DNA from: Arsenicicoccus sp. oral taxon 190
Lineage (GTDB): Bacteria; Actinomycetota; Actinomycetes; Actinomycetales; Dermatophilaceae
NCBI RefSeq assembly: GCF_001189535.1
Contig: NZ_CP012070.1
Coordinates: 1,860,001 to 1,924,000, forward strand
Length of the DNA stretch: 64,000 nucleotides
Direction: 5' to 3'
Both the position numbers and the translations under genes were made by a program. Positions 23,444-37,412 of this stretch are shown one piece after another; positions within the stretch are counted from its first letter, which is position 1, and every line of letters starts with the position of its first letter. Below the pieces are notes generated by a model. The model saw only the letters and a list, made by a program, of their open reading frames with translations. It was not told the DNA's origin and ran no database searches.

Positions 23444-23617
23444 TGAGTAGTTGCCACGGAGCGAGAGCGGCCAAGCCGCTCGGACGATGTGTGCGTCCGA
23501 TGTTTGAGAACTCAACAGCGTGCCGAAATTTGATGCCAAGTTTTACCTCGTTTGAGGTTCCTTTGGTAGACGGACAGCAATGTCAGATTGTTGTTCTGTT
23601 TGCTGGGGTTTGAATTT

Positions 23618-28575
<4,958 letters not shown>

Positions 28576-28645
28576 CGAAGATTGCTCGCGTCCACTGTGT
28601 AGCTCCCGACACACAAACCCTGTGGTGGGTGGTGAAGTCGATAGA

Positions 28646-28763
28646 GTTACGGCGGTCATAGCGTCAGGGAAACGCCCGGTCCCATTCCGAACCCGGAAGC
28701 TAAGCCTGACAGCGCCGATGGTACTGCACTGGTGACGGTGTGGGAGAGTAGGACGCCGCCGGA
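28646..28763 (+). rRNA. rrf: 5S ribosomal RNA
   Basis: About 117 nt: TTACGGCGGTCATAGCG at the 5' end, the conserved CCCGGTCCCATTCCGAACC near 28674-28692, and GGACGCCGCC closing helix I. Ends are approximate to a few bases. Confidence 0.93.
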
Positions 28764-28774
28764 CAACATTTCAG

Positions 28775-28809
28775 AAGAAGGCCCCGGACCATTGGTCCGG
28801 GGCCTTCTT
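28775..28809 (+). terminator. rRNA operon terminator, probably bidirectional
   Basis: AAGAAGGCCCCGGACC (28775-28790) pairs with GGTCCGGGGCCTTCTT (28794-28809), a 16-bp perfect stem ending in TTCTTG. The broken minus-strand gene that ends at 28833 would use the same hairpin. Confidence 0.88.
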
Positions 28810-28832
28810 GCATGTCCGGATCCGTCAGGACT

Positions 28833-29059
28833 TCACAGATGGCCCTCGAGTGCCACGAGGACGCCCGCGACCGCGAAGAAGCGGTTGGAACCGAGGTCGC
28901 GGACGGTCTTGATGCCGAGCTCCGCGAGCCGTGCGTCGTCCTTCTCCGTGAGGCCGGCGAGGGCCGAGGGAGGGGCCGCGGGGCCGCGAGGATCTCGCGC
29001 AGCGACTTGTCCTCGTAGGCCTTGTCCAGCTGCTTGGCCAGGTCGATCGAGACAGCCAT
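28833..29059 (-). pseudogene. Small helix-hairpin-helix-like gene, frameshifted by an 8-bp duplication
   Basis: Read from ATG 29059 (Shine-Dalgarno GGAAGGA) the product is MAVSIDLAKQLDKAYEDKS followed by LREILAAP, then nonsense. Dropping 8 bases restores PSALAGLTEKDDARLAELG, then IKTVRDLGSNRFFAVAGVLV and a stop at 28833, a typical 70-residue actinobacterial protein whose second half looks like a helix-hairpin-helix module. The 8 bases are an exact tandem duplication, GGGGCCGC at 28972-28979 and again at 28980-28987. So the gene is broken by slippage, switches phase, or reflects a sequence error. It converges on the rRNA operon terminator. Confidence 0.8.
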
Positions 29060-29190
29060 GGGGGTGTCCTTCCAGGAAGGGAGCGCCCGTGCGGCACTCC
29101 TGGATGTCACTGTGGCGGCGGGTGCCCCGTCACGCAAGCATCAGTCCGTCGAGTCCGTGCCCGGTGCGCCTCTGGCCTAGGGTGGTCCGC

Positions 29191-30564
29191 ATGCCGCTGA
29201 ACTACCAGATCGAGGAGCGCACGCTGGCCAACGGGCTGCGGGTGATCGTCAACGAGGACCACTCGGTCCCGACGGTCACGGTCAACCTGTGGGTGGGTGT
29301 GGGATCCCGTCACGAGACGCCGGGCCGCACCGGGTTCGCCCACCTCTTCGAGCACCTCATGTTCCAGGGGTCGGCCAACGTGCCGTCCGGTGACCACTTC
29401 GCCGTCCTCATGGCCCATGGCGCCCGGCTCAACGCCACCACGTGGTTCGACCGCACCAACTACTTCGAGACCGTGCCCCGGGGAGCGTTCGAGCTGGCCC
29501 TGTGGCTCGAGGCGGACCGCCACGGTCGCCTGCTGGCGGCGGTCACGCAGGAGAACCTGGACAACCAGCGGGACGTGGTCAAGGAGGAGAAGCGGCAGCG
29601 GTACGACAACCAGCCCTATGGCTTCGCGCTGGCGGACCTCTACGCGTCGCTCTTCCCCGAGGGGCATCCCTACCACCACCCGACGATCGGCTCGATGGAG
29701 GACCTGGACGCCGCCAGCCTGCAGGACGTCCACGAGTTCTTCCAGCGGTACTACGGGCCCAACAACACGACGCTGACCCTGGTCGGGGACCTGACGCCCG
29801 AGGAGGGGTTCGCTGCGGCGGAGCGCTACTTCGGCGAGCTGCCGGCATCAGCGGCGGCGGGGCGGGAGTCGGTCGCCCCGCTGCCGCCGCTGTCGGAGCC
29901 GGTCCGGTTCGAGCGCCGCGACGACGTGCCGAGCGACCGGCTGTTCGTCGGTTTCCGGCTGCCCGTCGACGACACCGACGAGTTCTATGCCGCGTCGGCC
30001 GCGCTGGACGTCCTCGCCGGGCTGTCCACCTCCCGCGTCTACACCCGGCTCGTGCGCCGCGAGCACCTCGCCAACAGCGTCCACGGAGTCTCGTGGGGTC
30101 TGGTGGACGGGGTTTCCGTGGGGTTCATCAGCATCGACGTCGCGGAGGGCGTGGACCCGGGCGTCGCCGAGGCGGCGCTGTGCGAGGAGCTGGAGCGGCT
30201 GGGCGAGGCGGGGCCGACCCCGCTCGAGCTCGAGTCGGTCCAGGCGCAGAGCGAGCGCGCCTGGTTGAGCGCCCTCGCGTCCGCCGACGAGCGCGCCGAC
30301 ACCATCTGCGGGCACGCCGCGCTGCACGGCGACAGCGCGTTCATCAACACCTTCCTCGACCGCATCGCGACGATCACGGCAGAGCAGGTCCAGGAGGCGG
30401 CGCGGACCTACCTGCAGCCGCGCAACCGAGCCGTGGTCGCCCACCTGCGCGACGAGAGCGCCGCACCCGGCACCGAGACGGCCACCCCGTCCGAGGCGGA
30501 CGGCGAGCAGGAGCCGGGTGACCTCGACGACCGGGCGGCCCACGACGAAGGAACCACGGCATGA
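29191..30564 (+). CDS. M16-family zinc peptidase, catalytic subunit
   Basis: 457-residue insulinase/processing-peptidase-like protein. The inverted zinc motif HLFEH is at residues 51-55 (H51, E54, H55) in AHLFEHLMFQGS, and the distal glutamate lies in the following helix (VVKEEKRQRYDNQPYG). The C-terminal half is the second M16 domain. It degrades peptides, with the next gene as partner. ATG 29191 has TAGGGT at 29178-29183 seven bases upstream and no Shine-Dalgarno, so is a leaderless candidate; a longer frame upstream crosses 5S rRNA and is rejected. Its stop overlaps the partner's start (ATGA). Confidence 0.9.
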   Translation: MPLNYQIEERTLANGLRVIVNEDHSVPTVTVNLWVGVGSRHETPGRTGFAHLFEHLMFQGSANVPSGDHFAVLMAHGARLNATTWFDRTNYFETVPRGAFELALWLEADRHGRLLAAVTQENLDNQRDVVKEEKRQRYDNQPYGFALADLYASLFPEGHPYHHPTIGSMEDLDAASLQDVHEFFQRYYGPNNTTLTLVGDLTPEEGFAAAERYFGELPASAAAGRESVAPLPPLSEPVRFERRDDVPSDRLFVGFRLPVDDTDEFYAASAALDVLAGLSTSRVYTRLVRREHLANSVHGVSWGLVDGVSVGFISIDVAEGVDPGVAEAALCEELERLGEAGPTPLELESVQAQSERAWLSALASADERADTICGHAALHGDSAFINTFLDRIATITAEQVQEAARTYLQPRNRAVVAHLRDESAAPGTETATPSEADGEQEPGDLDDRAAHDEGTTA

Positions 30565-31982
30565 GCGACCAGCCCACGACCACGACGAGCACCACGACTT
30601 CGACGACGTCCCCGAACCCGACCACCGTGGCCCCGCGGCCGGAGGTCGTGCCCCCGGGCCCCTGGTCCTTCCCCGAGCCGGTCGCCCACGTGCTGGCCAA
30701 CGGCCTGACGGTGCAGGTGTTCGACATCCCCGGGCAGTACGTCGCGTCGGTGCGGCTCGCCGTCCCCGCCCTCCCGGCGCAGGAGCCGCAGGAGCAGGAG
30801 GGGCTGCTGGCCCTGCTGAGCCGTACCTTCGACGAGGGCACCCTGGACCACGGCGCAGAGGAGTTCGCCCAGCTGCTCGAGCAGGCCGGGGTGGCGCTCG
30901 GGTCCTCGACGAGCGAGTTCGGGCTGGTCCTGGAGCTCGACGTGCCCGTGGCCCGGCTGGAGCGGGGGCTGGAGCTCTTCGCCGAGTGCGTCCAGCGGCC
31001 GGCCTACCCCGACGACGAGGTCGAGCGAGCCCGCCGCCGCCGGCTCGCCGACATCGAGCAGGAGACCGCCGACCCCCGGTCCCGTGCCACCCGGGAGTTC
31101 GCGCGCACCTTCTACGACCCCCGGTCCCGGGCCTCGCGGCCGGCCGCCGGCAGCCCCGACACGGTCCGCGCCATCACCCCTGACGCGGTGCGCGACTTCC
31201 ACGCGGACCACGTGGGCCCCACCGGGTCCGTCCTCGTCGTCACCGGTGACCTCGGCCCCCTCGGTGACGACCCCGTGCCGCGGGTGCTCGACCTGGTCGA
31301 GCGCAGCTTCGGCGCGTGGGGACCGCAGCGGGTCGCCCCGGTGCCGCCGCAGGCCCCGCGCCGCCGTGACGACGCCGCGCGCATCGTCGTGGTGGACCGC
31401 CCGGGATCGGTGCAGTCCGAGCTCTACGTCGGGTGCCTCGGGCCGGACCGCCGCCACGGCTGGGGCGCCTACCCGGTCCTCAGCTTCCTGGTCGGTGGGG
31501 CCCCGCAGGCTCGCGTCGACGCGGTGCTGCGCGAGGAAAAGGGCTATACCTACGGCCTGCGCGCGGCCTTCGTGCCGCGGGCCGAGGACGGCCTCTTCAT
31601 CACGTCGGGCTCGGTCCGGGCCGAGGTGACGGGGGAGTCGCTCGGGCTGCTGCTCGACATCCTCGAGAAGGCCCGCGAGGGCTTCACGCCCGAGGAGGTC
31701 GCGAGCGGCGTCGCGTTCGTCAGCATGACCGCGCCCGCGCGCTACGCCACCGCCGACGCGGTGGCCGACGAGGCGGCCGGCCTGGCCCTCGAGCGGCTCC
31801 CCGCGGCGTGGGTAACGCAGATGTTCGAGGAGACCCGGGGGCTCGACGAGCAGCAGCTCGTGGCGGCATACGGGCGTGCCGAGGTGGGCCGCTGGACCGT
31901 CGTGGTCGTGGGCGACGCGGCGCAGGTCAGCGAGCAGCTGCGCGCGCTGGGGCGCGGCGAGGTCGAGGTCCGGCCGCGATGA
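30561..31982 (+). CDS. M16-family protein, non-catalytic subunit
   Basis: 473-residue M16 homologue in which the zinc motif is gone: the place of HxxEH reads EGLLALLSRTFDEGT. It most likely pairs with the catalytic subunit, as in two-subunit M16 enzymes. The first 30 residues are threonine-rich (TTTTSTTTSTTSPN), an unusual flexible head not expected in the family. A conserved EEKGYTYGLRA segment near residue 325 is the usual substrate-binding region of the C-terminal half. Coupled to the upstream gene; it ends at a bidirectional terminator. Confidence 0.87.
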   Translation: MSDQPTTTTSTTTSTTSPNPTTVAPRPEVVPPGPWSFPEPVAHVLANGLTVQVFDIPGQYVASVRLAVPALPAQEPQEQEGLLALLSRTFDEGTLDHGAEEFAQLLEQAGVALGSSTSEFGLVLELDVPVARLERGLELFAECVQRPAYPDDEVERARRRRLADIEQETADPRSRATREFARTFYDPRSRASRPAAGSPDTVRAITPDAVRDFHADHVGPTGSVLVVTGDLGPLGDDPVPRVLDLVERSFGAWGPQRVAPVPPQAPRRRDDAARIVVVDRPGSVQSELYVGCLGPDRRHGWGAYPVLSFLVGGAPQARVDAVLREEKGYTYGLRAAFVPRAEDGLFITSGSVRAEVTGESLGLLLDILEKAREGFTPEEVASGVAFVSMTAPARYATADAVADEAAGLALERLPAAWVTQMFEETRGLDEQQLVAAYGRAEVGRWTVVVVGDAAQVSEQLRALGRGEVEVRPR

Positions 31983-31987
31983 CGGAG

Positions 31988-32018
31988 CTGCGGCGCCCGG
32001 TCACGCCAGGCGCCGCAG
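31988..32018. terminator. Bidirectional hairpin between M16 and hisN genes
   Basis: CTGCGGCGCC (31988-31997) pairs perfectly with GGCGCCGCAG (32009-32018), 11-base loop. It overlaps the hisN C-terminal codons. Confidence 0.65.
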
Positions 32019-32783
32019 CACCTCGTCGTGGAGCAGCCCGTTGGTGGCCACCGCGTTGCCGCCCCAGGGGGCCGGTGACCCGTCGAGCGAGGTGAACCGC
32101 CCGCCGGCCTCGGTGACGATGGGGACGAGGGCGGCCATGTCGTACTCCTGCAGCTCGGGCTCGGCCGCCAGGTCGCAGGCGCCCTCGGCCACGAGCATGT
32201 AGGACCAGAAGTCGCCGTAGGCCCGGGTGCGCCAGCAGTCGTCCATGAGCTCCAGGAAGGCGTCGCGGCGGTCGATGTCGGCCCAGCCCCCGAGGCTGGC
32301 GTAGGACAGGCTCGCGTCCTGGACCCGGGACACCTGCGAGACGTGGATCGCCTTGGCGGAGAAGAGGTTGCGCCCCGTCCAGGCCCCCGACCCCTGCGCG
32401 GCCCACCAGCGGCGGCCGAGCGCCGGCGCGGACACCAGCCCCATCACGGGCTGGTCACCGTCGACGAGCCCGATCAGGGTGGCCCAGACGGGGACGCCGC
32501 GCACGTAGTTCTTGGTGCCGTCGATCGGGTCGATGATCCACCGCCGCGGGCCGTGCCCCGTGGTCCCGAACTCCTCGCCCTGCACCGCGTCCCGCGGGCG
32601 GGTGCGCTTGAGCTGGCCGCGGATGAGCTCCTCGGCGTCGCGGTCGGCGTCGGTCACCGGCGTGAGGTCGGGCTTGGTGTCGACCACCAGCGACTCCGAC
32701 TTGAACCGGGCCATGGTCACGCGCTCGACCGAGTCCGCCAGCACGTGGGCCAGGCGGACGTCGTCGTCATAGGAGGGGCTCAC
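32001..32783 (-). CDS. hisN: HisN-type histidinol-phosphatase (inositol monophosphatase family)
   Basis: 260-residue IMPase-fold phosphatase. Metal-binding motifs are intact: GEEFG (about 68-72) and IDPIDGTKNYVRG (about 82-94); a third aspartate region is near the C-terminus (ACDLAAEPELQEYDMA). Actinobacteria use this family for histidinol-phosphate, but inositol-phosphate activity cannot be excluded from sequence. GTG 32783 has TAGTTT on its strand (32795-32790) with a 6-base gap, so it may be leaderless. It is convergent with the M16 pair. Confidence 0.87.
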   Translation of the reverse strand: MSPSYDDDVRLAHVLADSVERVTMARFKSESLVVDTKPDLTPVTDADRDAEELIRGQLKRTRPRDAVQGEEFGTTGHGPRRWIIDPIDGTKNYVRGVPVWATLIGLVDGDQPVMGLVSAPALGRRWWAAQGSGAWTGRNLFSAKAIHVSQVSRVQDASLSYASLGGWADIDRRDAFLELMDDCWRTRAYGDFWSYMLVAEGACDLAAEPELQEYDMAALVPIVTEAGGRFTSLDGSPAPWGGNAVATNGLLHDEVLRRLA

Positions 32784-32843
32784 CGGCCCAAACTATCCCG
32801 TATGCCGCGGCCCCCGGCACACGGCGCGCTGCTCGGGCCGGGG

Positions 32844-33671
32844 TCAGGCGGCCACGCGCTCGTCGGTGCGGCGCGAGTGGTGACGCACCAGCGTGAGCCA
32901 GAGCCGGTGGCAGGTGACCAGCACCGTGACCCACGCGAGCCCCAGCAGCCAGCCGCACACCACGTCGGTGAACCAGTGGTGACCGAGGAAGACCCGGGAC
33001 AGGCCCATCGCCGCCACCCACAGCACCGCCAGGACCAGCACGAGGGTGCGGGTCCGCTTGCGGTGCAGGTGGGTCAGCAGCAGGTAGGTCAGCACCCCGA
33101 TGATGACCGTCGTGTTGAGCGTGTGCCCGGAGGGAAAGCTGGCCGAGTGCTCGTAGGGCGGGACCGCGTCGGCCAGCGGGGGGCGCACCCGGCCGACGAG
33201 CTGCTTGCCGAGGATGGTCATGGCGAGCGACCCCGCCGCGGCGAGCACCGTGAGGAGCAGCGGAGCCCAGGACCGCCAGGTGAGGGCGGCGATCGCCACC
33301 AGGGCCAGGGACAGGACGGGCATCCCGACCGGGCCGCCGATGTCGGTGAAGGTGGTCAGCGCGCTGTCGAGGCCGGCGGAGCGGTGGCTGAGGGCCAGGT
33401 CGAGCACCGGCCGGTCCAGGCCGGCGACCCCGTCGCCGGCGACGACCGCCTCGTAGGTCTCGGCCGCGCCTGCCGTGAGCGTCAGCGTCACGAGGAGCCC
33501 CAGCGCGAGGGTGGCGAGCAGGACCCAGGTGCCGAGGGTCCAGGTGGAGGCGCGGGTGACGGCGCGGGCGAGGGACCGCCCGGCCGGGGTGCGCCAGTGG
33601 GTGAGGTCGCGTTCGCCGATCGTCTCCTCGAACGGACGTCGTTGCAGGTCCATCCGGCCAGTGTGGCTCAC
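32844..33671 (-). CDS. PAP2-family membrane phosphatase
   Basis: 275-residue integral membrane phosphatase with about six hydrophobic helices. The three active-site motifs are complete: KQLVGRVRP, then PSGH in SASFPSGHTLN, then SRVFLGHHWFTD. It probably dephosphorylates lipid phosphates such as phosphatidic acid or undecaprenyl diphosphate. GTG 33671 is taken as start; ATG 33653 six codons in is equally possible, as neither has a clear Shine-Dalgarno. Confidence 0.88.
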   Translation of the reverse strand: MSHTGRMDLQRRPFEETIGERDLTHWRTPAGRSLARAVTRASTWTLGTWVLLATLALGLLVTLTLTAGAAETYEAVVAGDGVAGLDRPVLDLALSHRSAGLDSALTTFTDIGGPVGMPVLSLALVAIAALTWRSWAPLLLTVLAAAGSLAMTILGKQLVGRVRPPLADAVPPYEHSASFPSGHTLNTTVIIGVLTYLLLTHLHRKRTRTLVLVLAVLWVAAMGLSRVFLGHHWFTDVVCGWLLGLAWVTVLVTCHRLWLTLVRHHSRRTDERVAA

Positions 33672-33716
33672 CGTGCGGCTGACGCGGTGGGTTGGCGCGG
33701 CGGCGCGCCGCGCCGG

Positions 33717-34781
33717 CTACTCGTCGGCGCCGGACCGGGCACGCAGCAACCGACGCAGCGAGTCCAGGCGGGCGGCACCCCCGGGGCCCGCCTGACCGGA
33801 GGCGACCCAGGCGTCCAGTGCGCACTCCTCCTCGTCGTGCGTGCAGCCACGCGGGCACTCGGCGGTCCCCGGCGCCAGGTCGGGGAAGTGGTCGATGATC
33901 CGCGCCAGGTCGACGTGCGCCAGCCCGAAGCTGCGCACCCCGGGGGTGTCGACGACCCAGCCGTCGTCGTCCGGCAGCCGCAGCGCCACCGCCGACGTGG
34001 ACGTGTGCCGCCCCCGGCCCGTGACGTCGTTGACGTGCCCCGTGGCCCGCTGCGCCTGCGGGACGAGCAGGTTGACCAGGGTGGACTTGCCGACGCCGCT
34101 GTGACCGACCAGGACGCTGACCCGGCCGCTGAGGGCGGCGCGGAGCTCGTCGACGCCGTGGGTGTGGGCGAGCAGCTCCGGCAGCGTGGCGCCGACGGCC
34201 AGCTCGTCGGTGTCCGGCAGGGTGGACGTGGCGATGCACCGGACCTGCAGGTTGGCGTAGGCCGCGGCGAAGGGTGCCGGGTCGACGAGGTCCGCCTTGG
34301 TCAGCACGAGGATGGGCTCCAGCCCCGCGTCGTAGGCGGCGACCAGGCAGCGGTCGATCATCCGCGGGCGCGGCTCGGGGTTGGCCAGGGCGGTCACCAC
34401 CACCAGCTGGTCGACGTTGGCGACGATCACCCGCTCGACCGGGTCGGTGTCGTCGGCGGTGCGACGCAGCACCGAGCTGCGCTGGTGCTGGCGCACGATC
34501 CGGGCCAGGTGGTCGGGGCCGCCGCGCAGGTCGCCGACCAGCCCCACCCGGTCGCCGACGACGATGCCCTTGCGGCCGAGCTCGCGTGCCTTCATGGCCG
34601 TGACGATGCGCTCGCCCGGGCCGCCCTCGTCCACGAGCGTGGTGTAGCGGCCCCGGTCGACGGCCGTCACCAGCGCGTCCACCGCGTCGTCGTGGGCGGG
34701 ACGGTCCTTGGTGCGGGGCCGGGAGCCGCGCCGGTTGGGGCGGATCCGGACGTCGCTCTCGTCGTAGGACCGTCGGCTCAC
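33717..34781 (-). CDS. rsgA: RsgA, ribosome small-subunit GTPase
   Basis: Circularly permuted GTPase that assists late maturation of the 30S subunit. 354 residues. G motifs come in permuted order: TKAD (G4) near 180, GHSGVGKS (G1) near 240, DTPG (G3) near 285, then the C-terminal zinc finger CPRGCTHDEEEC. GTG 34781 overlaps the aroA stop (GTGA). aroA-rsgA together with an SRAP gene is the order of Rv3226c-Rv3228. Confidence 0.94.
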   Translation of the reverse strand: MSRRSYDESDVRIRPNRRGSRPRTKDRPAHDDAVDALVTAVDRGRYTTLVDEGGPGERIVTAMKARELGRKGIVVGDRVGLVGDLRGGPDHLARIVRQHQRSSVLRRTADDTDPVERVIVANVDQLVVVTALANPEPRPRMIDRCLVAAYDAGLEPILVLTKADLVDPAPFAAAYANLQVRCIATSTLPDTDELAVGATLPELLAHTHGVDELRAALSGRVSVLVGHSGVGKSTLVNLLVPQAQRATGHVNDVTGRGRHTSTSAVALRLPDDDGWVVDTPGVRSFGLAHVDLARIIDHFPDLAPGTAECPRGCTHDEEECALDAWVASGQAGPGGAARLDSLRRLLRARSGADE

Positions 34782-36202
34782 GGGCGCCGCCCGCGCGAGG
34801 CGCCCGAGAAGAAGCCGGCCCGCTCGGTGGCCGACGCCACCTGGGTGCCCTCGGCCACGAAGGTCGACCAGCGTCGCACGAAGTCGGGCAGCGTCTTGGT
34901 GGTGGTGGCGACGTCCTCGATGACGATGTCCGGGACGCGCAGCCCGAGGACGGCAGCGGCCATCGCCATACGGTGATCGGCGTAGGTGCGGAACAGGCCG
35001 CCGTGCAGGGGCCGGGGATGGATGACCAGCCCGTCGTCGGTCTGCGCGACATCTCCGCCGAGGCGGCCGAGCTCGGTGGCGAGGGCCGCGATGCGGTCGG
35101 TCTCGTGGTGGCGGATGTGGCCAACCCCGCGGATCCGGGTGGGGGAGTCGGCGAGGGCGGCGACGGCGGCGACGACCGGGGTCAGCTCGCTGGCGTCGTG
35201 CAGGTCCACGTCGATGCCGTGTAGGGCGCGCCCCGTGACGGTGAGCCCGTCGCGGTCCAGCTCGACGTCGGCCCCCATCTGCTCGAAGACGAGACGGACG
35301 TGGTCCCCGGCCTGCGTCGTGAACCGCGGCCACCCCGGCACATGCACCCGGCCGCCGGTGACGAGGGCGGCCGCCAGGAACATCGCGGCGTTGGACAGGT
35401 CGGGCTCGACGGTGACGTCCAGGGCGTTGATCTCGCACGGGTCGACCCGCCAGGTCTCGGGCTCGGAGTCGTCGACCATGACGCCCGCGTCCCGCAGCGC
35501 CTCCACCGTCATCTGGATGTGGGGCACGCTCGGCAGCGTGCTCCCGACGTGGTGCACGGTGACGCCGTGGTCGAACCGCGCGCCGGACAGCAGCAGCGCC
35601 GACACGAACTGGCTGCTGCCCGAGGCGTCGACCGTGACGGTGCCACCGCGCACCGACCCGGTGCCCCGGACCGTGAAGGGCATCGCGCCGCGACCGCCGT
35701 CGTCGACCTCGGCGCCCAGGTCGCGCAGCGCCTGCAGCACCGGGCCCACCGGGCGGGTCCGCGCCTGCGGGTCGCCGTCGAAGGTCACGGGGCCGTCCGC
35801 CAGCGCCGCCGCCGGCGGCAGGAAGCGCATGACCGTGCCTGCGAGCCCGACGTCCAGGTGCGCCGGGCCGCGCAGCGGGGCGGGCTCGATGATCCAGTCG
35901 GGGCAGTCCGCGTCGTCGCCCTCGTGGTCGCGGACGTCGACGCCGAGGTCACGCAGGGCCTGCGCCATCAGCAGCGTGTCGCGCGACCGCAGCGGCCGGC
36001 GGATCCGCGAGGTGTCGTTGGCCAGCGCCGCGAGCACCAGGAAACGGTTGGTGATGGACTTGCTGCCGGGCAGGACCGCGGTCGCGTCGACCGAGGTCGT
36101 CACGGTCGGCGCCGGCCAGTCGGCCGGGTGGGTGGCACCGGGGGGTGAGGACGCGGGCGTGAGGAAGGCCGGATGGTCGGAGTCCGCGGAGGCAGTCAAC
36201 AA
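34778..36202 (-). CDS. aroA: AroA, 3-phosphoshikimate 1-carboxyvinyltransferase
   Basis: Sixth step of the shikimate pathway: EPSP from shikimate-3-phosphate and phosphoenolpyruvate. 474 residues as drawn. Motifs: LPGSKSITNR (about 44-53), GLAGTVMRFLPP (about 120), SSQFVSALLL, and DHRMAMAAAVLGL near the C-terminus. The start is unsure: TTG 36202 has only a weak upstream GGA, and GTG 36106 closer to the conserved core is possible; the first 35 residues are unlike relatives. Coupled to rsgA. Confidence 0.92.
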   Translation of the reverse strand: MLTASADSDHPAFLTPASSPPGATHPADWPAPTVTTSVDATAVLPGSKSITNRFLVLAALANDTSRIRRPLRSRDTLLMAQALRDLGVDVRDHEGDDADCPDWIIEPAPLRGPAHLDVGLAGTVMRFLPPAAALADGPVTFDGDPQARTRPVGPVLQALRDLGAEVDDGGRGAMPFTVRGTGSVRGGTVTVDASGSSQFVSALLLSGARFDHGVTVHHVGSTLPSVPHIQMTVEALRDAGVMVDDSEPETWRVDPCEINALDVTVEPDLSNAAMFLAAALVTGGRVHVPGWPRFTTQAGDHVRLVFEQMGADVELDRDGLTVTGRALHGIDVDLHDASELTPVVAAVAALADSPTRIRGVGHIRHHETDRIAALATELGRLGGDVAQTDDGLVIHPRPLHGGLFRTYADHRMAMAAAVLGLRVPDIVIEDVATTTKTLPDFVRRWSTFVAEGTQVASATERAGFFSGASRGRRP

Positions 36203-36365
36203 GGGTCCTAGGTCGAGGTGCAGATGCTGGCCCCAGCGTAGTCAATGAGGCCGCGCGACGGCACGGGGTCGGGCGGGGGCGTCGGGTCGGGCGGGGGCGC
36301 CGGGTTCGGGGGAACGGCATACGGACGACGCCCCGGCGAGGGCCGGAGCCGTCATGATGGGTCAC

Positions 36366-37217
36366 ATGTGTGGTCGGTATGCCGCGAGCAAGGACGTCGC
36401 CGAGCTGGTCGAGGTGCTGGACGTCGACGAGGACCGGACCGGGGAACCGGTCCGCACGGCCGCGTCGCCCGACGCGCAGCCCGCCGGGGTGACCCCCAAC
36501 TACAACGTGGCCCCGACCACGCTGGCGCCGATTGTGGTCACCCGTCACCCCAAGGGGGGTGACAAGGGGGACGAGCAGCACGAGCAGGACGCGCGCCCCA
36601 CCCGCCAGCTGCGGATGCTCGCCTGGGGCCTGGTCCCGGCCTGGGCGAAGGACCCCTCGGTGGGCACGCGCATGATCAACGCCCGCGCGGAGACGCTGCT
36701 CGCCAAGCCCGCCTACGCGAAGGCCGCGGCTGCCCGACGCTGCCTGATCCCCGCGGACGGCTACTACGAGTGGCAGCGGTCCCCGTCGGCGGTGGACGCC
36801 AAGGGTAAGCCGCGCAAGCAGCCGTTCTACATCCACCGCGCCGACGGGGCGCCGGTGGTGATGGCGGGGCTGTACGAGTTCTGGCGGGACCGGTCCGTGC
36901 CCGACGGGGACCCCGGCGCGTGGCTCACCACCTACTGCGTGATCACCACCGGCGCCGACCCCGACATGGCGACGATCCACGACCGGCAGCCCCTCGTCCT
37001 CGAGCCCGACCAGTGGGCCGACTGGCTCGACCCCGACGCCCGCGCCCCGGAGCACGTGCAGCCCTACCTCGACTTCGCCGAGCCGGGCAGGTTGGAGGCG
37101 TATGCCGTGAGCACCGCCGTCAACAACGTGCGCAACAACGGCCCGCAGCTGCTGGACCCGGCTCCGGCCGACCAGCTCGAGGGGGTCGTCGACCCGACCA
37201 CGGGCGAGGTGCTGTGA
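36366..37217 (+). CDS. SRAP-domain protein (HMCES/YedK type)
   Basis: 283-residue SOS-response-associated peptidase, which in homologues crosslinks to abasic sites in single-stranded DNA through Cys2. The protein starts M-C-G-R-Y-A, so Cys2 fixes ATG 36366; upstream ATGs (36354) would bury the cysteine. Other conserved elements: NYNVAPTT, NARAETL, the glutamate in ADGYYEW, and the histidine in TIHDRQPLVL. Insertions (DKGDEQHEQDARP, QRSPSAVDAKGKPRK) are linker-like. It diverges from aroA. Confidence 0.92.
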   Translation: MCGRYAASKDVAELVEVLDVDEDRTGEPVRTAASPDAQPAGVTPNYNVAPTTLAPIVVTRHPKGGDKGDEQHEQDARPTRQLRMLAWGLVPAWAKDPSVGTRMINARAETLLAKPAYAKAAAARRCLIPADGYYEWQRSPSAVDAKGKPRKQPFYIHRADGAPVVMAGLYEFWRDRSVPDGDPGAWLTTYCVITTGADPDMATIHDRQPLVLEPDQWADWLDPDARAPEHVQPYLDFAEPGRLEAYAVSTAVNNVRNNGPQLLDPAPADQLEGVVDPTTGEVL

Positions 37218-37263
37218 GGGACGGGTGACCCGAGGCGGGCCGCGAGCAGCGGGGGCCGGGGGC

Positions 37264-37290
37264 GGGAATGCGTCCCGGACCCCCGAGGTT
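37264..37290 (+). promoter_or_regulatory. Sigma-R autoregulatory promoter
   Basis: GGGAAT (37264-37269), exactly 18 bases, GTT (37288-37290): a perfect match to the sigma-R/sigma-H consensus. Transcription from here would start about 26 bases before GTG 37323, including its Shine-Dalgarno GAGGAG (37312-37317). Confidence 0.82.
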
Positions 37291-37398
37291 GACCGAGGGG
37301 TCCGACCGCCCGAGGAGTTGCTGTGCTCGTCACCCCCGTCCTGCCCACCGCGGACCACCCGTCGCTGGACATCGCCCACCGGCCAGGAGCCGCGGGAC

Positions 37399-37404
37399 TA
37401 GGCT
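37399..37404 (+). promoter_or_regulatory. Possible -10 element for a leaderless short sigR transcript
   Basis: TAGGCT at 37399-37404, eight bases before ATG 37413, which has no usable Shine-Dalgarno. The arrangement matches other leaderless candidates in the window. Confidence 0.5.
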
Positions 37405-37412
37405 TGGCCCCG

